Below are positions 6,988 through 10,275 of a stretch of DNA of 10,275 nt, piece by piece (position 1 is the stretch's first letter; every line of letters begins with the position of its first letter). The stretch is from contig CAZDYI010000130.1 in the NCBI GenBank assembly GCA_964509765.1, positions 1-10,275 on the forward strand, in the 5' to 3' direction. Under the pieces are notes generated by a model. The model saw only the letters and a program-made list of their open reading frames with translations, was not told the origin of the DNA and ran no database searches. Source of the stretch: CAZDYI01 sp964509765. GTDB taxonomy: Bacteria; Pseudomonadota; Gammaproteobacteria; Tethybacterales; Tethybacteraceae. The position numbers and the translations under genes were made by a program.

Positions 6988-7891
6988 GCGCTACTCCTTC
7001 TCCACCGCGGAGCGCACCGCGCTCGACATCGCGCGCGCGTCTACCCTGTACGACGGAACGCTCTCCGAGCCGCGGCTCGGCCACCCAGAGGGGGTCGCGG
7101 TCGGACCGGGCGGCAGCGTCTGGTGCGGGACAGAGCTCGGCGGGATCATGCGCATCGACCCCGGCGGCAAGGCAGCCGAGAAGGTCGCGGACACCGGCGG
7201 CTTCATCCTCGGGATCGCCTTCCACGGCGGCCGCGCGCTGTTTTGCTGCGACCTCAAGGAGAAGGCGGTCTTCAGGCTCGAACTTGCCTCGGGAAAGCTC
7301 GAGCGGTTCACCGAGCCCGGCATCGGCGTTCCGAACTATCCGGCCGTCGACGTCGCATCGAACAGGCTGTTCGTCACCGACAGCCGCGAGGCCGACAGCC
7401 CCGGCCCGTCGGTGTGGGCGTACGACCTCGACTCCGGCAAGGGCGGGGTCTGGAACGAGGCCCCCTTGAACTTCGCCAACGGTCTCGCCATCCGCGAAGG
7501 CGAGCGCGCGCTGTACGTCTGCGAGACCTTCGCGCGCCGCGTCACGCGCATACCGATCGGTGACGGCGGCGGCCCTGGCGAGCCCGAGGCGTTCGCCTCC
7601 GACCTGCCGGGACTTCCCGACGGCCTTGCCTTTGACAAAAACGGCGGCCTCGTGATCTCCTGCTACGAGCCGTCGCGGATCCTGCGCGCGTCGCAGGACG
7701 GAAGCGAGGTCGAGGTGCTGATCGAGGACCCGACCGCGCACACCTTCTGCCATCCGACCAACGTCGCCTTCGACGGCGACGTCCTCTACTCCGCCAACCT
7801 CGGCAGGTGGCACATAACCAAGGTCGAGATGGACGTCGGCGGCGAGGCGCTGTGGCAGGCGGTCGCGCGGCAGATGGGCGGCGGCGCATGA
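6980..7891 (+). CDS. SMP-30/gluconolactonase/LRE family protein, probable sugar lactonase
   Basis: A 303-residue six-bladed beta-propeller hydrolase that would open a sugar lactone to the free sugar acid. The metal-site residues of the SMP-30 family can be followed along the chain: Glu37 in HPEGVA, Asn119 in PNYPAVD (the substrate-side Asn), Asn167 in FANGLAI and Asp214 in LPDGLAFD. The segment R-L-F-V-T-D-S (129-135) is also typical. No signal peptide is present, so it should be cytoplasmic. The ATG at 6980 overlaps the ATPase stop by 8 bases (ATGACTGA), and only a weak Shine-Dalgarno is visible, so coupled translation is likely. It pairs logically with the SDR at 4034: dehydrogenation of the cyclic sugar gives a lactone, which this enzyme hydrolyses. 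Family members also act on other lactones or organophosphates, so the substrate is inferred from context. Confidence 0.87.
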   Translation: MTERYSFSTAERTALDIARASTLYDGTLSEPRLGHPEGVAVGPGGSVWCGTELGGIMRIDPGGKAAEKVADTGGFILGIAFHGGRALFCCDLKEKAVFRLELASGKLERFTEPGIGVPNYPAVDVASNRLFVTDSREADSPGPSVWAYDLDSGKGGVWNEAPLNFANGLAIREGERALYVCETFARRVTRIPIGDGGGPGEPEAFASDLPGLPDGLAFDKNGGLVISCYEPSRILRASQDGSEVEVLIEDPTAHTFCHPTNVAFDGDVLYSANLGRWHITKVEMDVGGEALWQAVARQMGGGA

Positions 7892-9042
7892 CCTACTCCG
7901 GACTCACCTGGGACCACCCGCGCGGCTACGACGCGCTGGCGGCGGCCGCGGAAAAGGTGCGCGAGGAGTCCGGCGAGCAGCTGGTCGACTGGAGCAAGCA
8001 GCCGCTCGAGGGATTCGAGTCGGCGCCGATCGCGGAGCTCGCGAAGAAGCACGACCTCGTCGTGTTCGACCACCCGCACCTCGGCGAGGCCGTTGCGACC
8101 GGCTGCCTGGCGCCGCTCGAGGAGTTCTTCGGCGAAGAGGAGATCGACAGCTGGCGGCAATCGACCGTCGGCAAGGCGCTGGACTCGTACCGCTGGGAGG
8201 GCCGGACGTACGGCCTTCCGCTCGACGTCGCCGCGCAGGTTACGGCGCGCCGGCCCGACATGGTCGCGGAGGCCCCGGCGCACTGGAAGGACGTGCTCGA
8301 GCTGTCGAAGGAGGCGCCGGTCGCCCTTTCCCTTGCCGGCCCGCACGCCCTGCTCACCTTCTACTCAATCGCCTCCGGCCTCGGCGAGCGGCTGCGCGGA
8401 GGCCAGATGGCCGAAGCGGCGATGGCGCTCAGCATCATCGAGGAGCTCTACTGGCGCGCTCCGCGCGAGACCCGCGAGATGAACCCGATCGAGCTGCTCG
8501 AGACTATGGCGGGCGGCGACTCGATCGCGCTCGTCCCGCTGGTGTTCGGCTACGTCACCTACGCGGCCGAGGGCAACCGCAAGAACCGCATCGCCTTTTC
8601 CGACGCCCCGCGCTTCCACTGGGTCAACAATGGGCGCGGCACGGTCCTGGGCGGGACCGGGATCGGCATAAGCAAGGGCGCGAAGCCGTCGCCAAAGCTG
8701 CTGGACCACCTGCGCTGGCTGCTCGACGACGAGGTCCAGCGCGGCTTCATCACGGCGCACTCCGGCCAGCCCTCCTCCGACGCGGCCTGGCGCGACGCCG
8801 GGGTAAACGAGACCTGCGGCGGCTTCTACCGCGACACCCACGCGACGGTGAGCGGCGCGATCGTCCGCCCGCGCTTCGACGGCTGCGTAGCCTTCCAGCT
8901 CAAGGCCTCAGAGATCATCCGCGAGGGAGTCGCCGCGGCGACGGAACAACGCAAGCTGCTTGAGAAGATCCGCACGGAGTGGTGCACGGCGCGCAAGGCT
9001 GCGCGCGGCGACCTCGACGAAAGATGGGACGAGGATGGCTGA
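7888..9042 (+). CDS. Solute-binding-protein-like protein lacking a signal peptide
   Basis: A 384-residue protein that follows the plan of family 1 extracellular solute-binding proteins but begins directly with MTYSGLTWDHPRGYDAL and has no hydrophobic N terminus. The motif W-E-G-R-T-Y-G-L-P-L-D (103-113) matches Y-D-G-K-L-Y-G-I-P-F-N in the exported binding protein at 253. Later, G-G-T-G-I-G-I-S followed by a helix K-L-L-D-H-L-R-W-L-L matches the partner's G-G-W-N-L-A-L-F and its helix. The ATG at 7888 overlaps the lactonase stop as ATGA, and extending upstream only adds out-of-frame lactonase sequence, so a missed signal peptide is unlikely. The C terminus is charged and helical. I recognise the GLTWDHPRGY opening as typical of a solute-binding-like group, but know no established function. 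It may be a cytoplasmic ligand sensor, carrier or enzyme partner, consistent with its tight linkage to lactonase and CoA-transferase. Confidence 0.8.
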   Translation: MTYSGLTWDHPRGYDALAAAAEKVREESGEQLVDWSKQPLEGFESAPIAELAKKHDLVVFDHPHLGEAVATGCLAPLEEFFGEEEIDSWRQSTVGKALDSYRWEGRTYGLPLDVAAQVTARRPDMVAEAPAHWKDVLELSKEAPVALSLAGPHALLTFYSIASGLGERLRGGQMAEAAMALSIIEELYWRAPRETREMNPIELLETMAGGDSIALVPLVFGYVTYAAEGNRKNRIAFSDAPRFHWVNNGRGTVLGGTGIGISKGAKPSPKLLDHLRWLLDDEVQRGFITAHSGQPSSDAAWRDAGVNETCGGFYRDTHATVSGAIVRPRFDGCVAFQLKASEIIREGVAAATEQRKLLEKIRTEWCTARKAARGDLDERWDEDG

Positions 9043-10243
9043 CAAGGCGCTCGCGGGCTACACGGTGCTGGACTTCTCGCACCTGCTCCAGGGCCCTTAC
9101 TGCACGCAGCTGCTCGGCGACATGGGCGCCGACGTGATCAAGGTCGAGCGCCCGGGCAGCGGCGACCTGTTCCGCTCGCTAACCTTCCGCAACAAGTGGG
9201 TCGGCGGGACCGAGAGCCCGAACTTCCTCGCCTGGAACCGCAACAAGCGCTCGCTCGCGCTCAACCTCAAGGCGGACTCGGCGAAGGACGTCGTCTTCCG
9301 GCTTGCGAAAAAGGCGGACGTCGTGATCCACAACTTCCGCCCCGGAGTGATGGAGCGTCTCGGCTTCGGCTACGAGGACTTCAGCGCCGTCAACCCGAGG
9401 ATCGTCTACTGCTCGGGCTCGGGCTACGGCGACGACGGCCCGTACGTCACGCGCCCGGGGCAGGACATGCTCATCCAGGGCCTGACCGGGCTGATGGCCG
9501 CGACCGGCAGCGCCGACGGCCCGCCGGTCCCGGTCGGCGCCGGGTTCTCCGACCAGGTCGGCGCGATGAACATGGTCTACGGGATCCTCTCGGCGCTGCT
9601 GTGGCGCGAGCGCTCGGGCGAAGGCCAACACGTTAAGGTCGACCTGCTGTCGGGCATGCTCGCGCACCAGGGCCAGGAGATGCTCATGGCGATGAACTTC
9701 AACGAGGACTTCGAGCGGCCTCGATCCGGGATAGGCCACCCCGGCATGGACGCGCCGTTCGGCGTCTACCCGACCAAGGACGGCTGGGTGACGATCGCGA
9801 TGAGCCCCTTCAAGACCCTGGTCGAGACTCTCGAGGAACCGGGACTGCTCGAGTACGACGACCCGAAGACACTGTTCGACAAGCGCGACGAGATCTGGGA
9901 GAAGGTAGCGGAGGTCACTGCAAGGCTCGGGACCGCCGAGCTGATCGAGAAAATGCTTGCCTCCGACATCTGGTGCGGCGAGGTCCGCACCCACCTCGAG
10001 GCCGCCGGCGACCCGCAGGTCAGGCACATGGGAGCCATCACCGAGTACGAGCACCCCAAGGCCGGCAAGGTCAAGGTGGTGGGCCCGGCGGTGAGGATGG
10101 GCCGCACGCCCGCGACCGTAGAGCGCCACGCGCCGCTCGTAGGCGAGCACAGCCGCGAGGTGCTGCTCGAGCACGGCTACACCGACGACGAGGTGGACGC
10201 GCTGGCCGCGGAGGGGGCAGTCGGGGAGGCGCGGGACGGATAG
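9035..10243 (+). CDS. Family III CoA-transferase (CaiB/BaiF family)
   Basis: A 402-residue cytoplasmic enzyme that moves CoA from a donor thioester to a carboxylic acid. Family marks in order: L-A-G-Y-T-V-L-D-F-S (6-15), GPYCTQLLGDMGADVIKVE (20-38), NRNKRSLALNLK (68-79), FRPGVMERLGFGYE (101-114), GSGYGDDGP (128-136), and Asp173 in GAGFSDQVGAMN, which fits the catalytic aspartate. Then come GEGQHVKVDL (195-204), YPTKDGWVTIAM (245-256) and APLVGEHSREVL (366-377). Length is normal. The ATG at 9035 overlaps the previous stop by 8 bases and is preceded by GGGACGAGG; upstream in-frame sequence lacks family character. A family III transferase in a sugar import operon is unusual and suggests that a sugar acid, possibly the lactonase product, becomes a CoA thioester for the crotonase-family enzyme at 3246. 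Donor and acceptor are unknown; a racemase of the same fold is less likely. Confidence 0.92.
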   Translation: MADKALAGYTVLDFSHLLQGPYCTQLLGDMGADVIKVERPGSGDLFRSLTFRNKWVGGTESPNFLAWNRNKRSLALNLKADSAKDVVFRLAKKADVVIHNFRPGVMERLGFGYEDFSAVNPRIVYCSGSGYGDDGPYVTRPGQDMLIQGLTGLMAATGSADGPPVPVGAGFSDQVGAMNMVYGILSALLWRERSGEGQHVKVDLLSGMLAHQGQEMLMAMNFNEDFERPRSGIGHPGMDAPFGVYPTKDGWVTIAMSPFKTLVETLEEPGLLEYDDPKTLFDKRDEIWEKVAEVTARLGTAELIEKMLASDIWCGEVRTHLEAAGDPQVRHMGAITEYEHPKAGKVKVVGPAVRMGRTPATVERHAPLVGEHSREVLLEHGYTDDEVDALAAEGAVGEARDG

Positions 10244-10253
10244 AATCCGCCCC
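10233..10253 (+). repeat. Hairpin spanning the stop codon of the CoA-transferase gene
   Basis: GGGACGGAT (10233-10241) and ATCCGCCCC (10245-10253) pair over 9 positions with one A-C mismatch and a 3-base loop. The structure straddles the TAG stop at 10241-10243 and is followed only by CTTA, so it is not a convincing intrinsic terminator. The hexamer TAGAAT at 10241-10246 inside it resembles a -10 promoter element, but no good -35 is seen 16-18 bases upstream. Confidence 0.35.
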
Positions 10254-10256
10254 CTT

Positions 10257-10275
10257 ATGCCGACTGAAAGGACCC
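10257..10275 (+). CDS. Possible start of a further gene, truncated by the window end
   Basis: An ATG at 10257 opens a frame M-P-T-E-R-T that runs off the end of the window. It lies 13 bases after the CoA-transferase stop, in keeping with the compact spacing of the operon. No Shine-Dalgarno is visible, because the upstream bases are a C-run. Six residues give no family information. Confidence 0.25.

Larger units (their letters stand above)
253..10243 (+). other. Predicted operon: CUT1 sugar importer with sugar-oxidising and CoA-handling enzymes
   Basis: Ten consecutive + strand genes are spaced so tightly that one transcript is the simplest reading. Apart from the 73-base gap after the binding protein, the junctions are: GTGA overlap at 2416; 2-base gaps at 3244 and 4032; 8-base overlaps at 4794, 6980 and 9035; a 10-base gap at 5907; and an ATGA overlap at 7888. 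Transporter and enzyme genes are interleaved: the ATPase sits three genes after the second permease, and a second solute-binding-like gene lies near the end. The upstream epimerase fragment may also belong. No regulator gene is present in the window. Confidence 0.75.

Noticed and set aside
7807..7887. Earlier start for the solute-binding-like protein that might supply a signal peptide
   Set aside because: The added residues are charged and glycine/arginine-rich, with no hydrophobic core, and overlap the lactonase coding sequence.
8960..9034. Earlier start for the CoA-transferase
   Set aside because: The added residues are Arg/Ala-rich overlap with the previous gene. The family N terminus begins near MADKALAGYTVLD.
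1..10275. tRNA, rRNA, CRISPR array, insertion sequence or phage genes
   Set aside because: I found no array of direct repeats, no transposase or integrase motifs and no tRNA-like structure. The only stretches without a gene are short intergenic gaps.

Overview
The window is a densely packed, single-strand catabolic operon from a GC-rich bacterium. All eleven substantial genes lie on the + strand, and nearly every junction from 2416 onward is an overlap or a gap of 10 bases or less. The first solute-binding protein has an ordinary Sec signal peptide ending in A-F-A and no lipobox. This suggests a diderm (proteobacteria-like) host rather than a Gram-positive, where such proteins are usually lipoproteins. 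GTG starts, TGA stops and third positions almost always G or C fit a high-GC proteobacterium; the species cannot be named from the sequence.

Layout. 1-176 is the tail of a sugar isomerase/epimerase with a TIM-barrel fold (tagatose/psicose 3-epimerase-like). 177-252 is an intergenic leader holding two overlapping, mutually exclusive inverted repeats and a strong ribosome binding site. 253-3243 encodes a periplasmic solute-binding protein and two MalF/MalG-type permeases (CUT1 sugar ABC importer). 3246-4801 encodes an enoyl-CoA hydratase/isomerase family protein and a classical short-chain dehydrogenase. 4794-5906 encodes a protein resembling the aldose-epimerase (mutarotase) superfamily. 5917-6987 is the MalK/UgpC-type ATPase of the importer. 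6980-7891 is an SMP-30/gluconolactonase family lactonase. 7888-9042 encodes a second solute-binding-protein-like product with no signal peptide. 9035-10243 is a family III (CaiB/BaiF) CoA-transferase. The last bases hold an imperfect hairpin and perhaps the start of another gene.

How they may work together (inference). The importer brings in a sugar-like compound. The epimerase, mutarotase-like protein, dehydrogenase and lactonase are the expected parts of an oxidative sugar route (sugar to lactone to sugar acid). The usual next enzymes (IlvD/enolase-type sugar-acid dehydratase, kinase, KDG-type aldolase) are not in the window. In their place are a CoA-transferase and a crotonase-fold enzyme that keeps both catalytic glutamates. 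The testable idea is that the sugar acid is activated as a CoA thioester, then dehydrated or cleaved by the crotonase-family enzyme. The leaderless solute-binding-like protein, translated in overlap with lactonase and CoA-transferase, is the most puzzling component.
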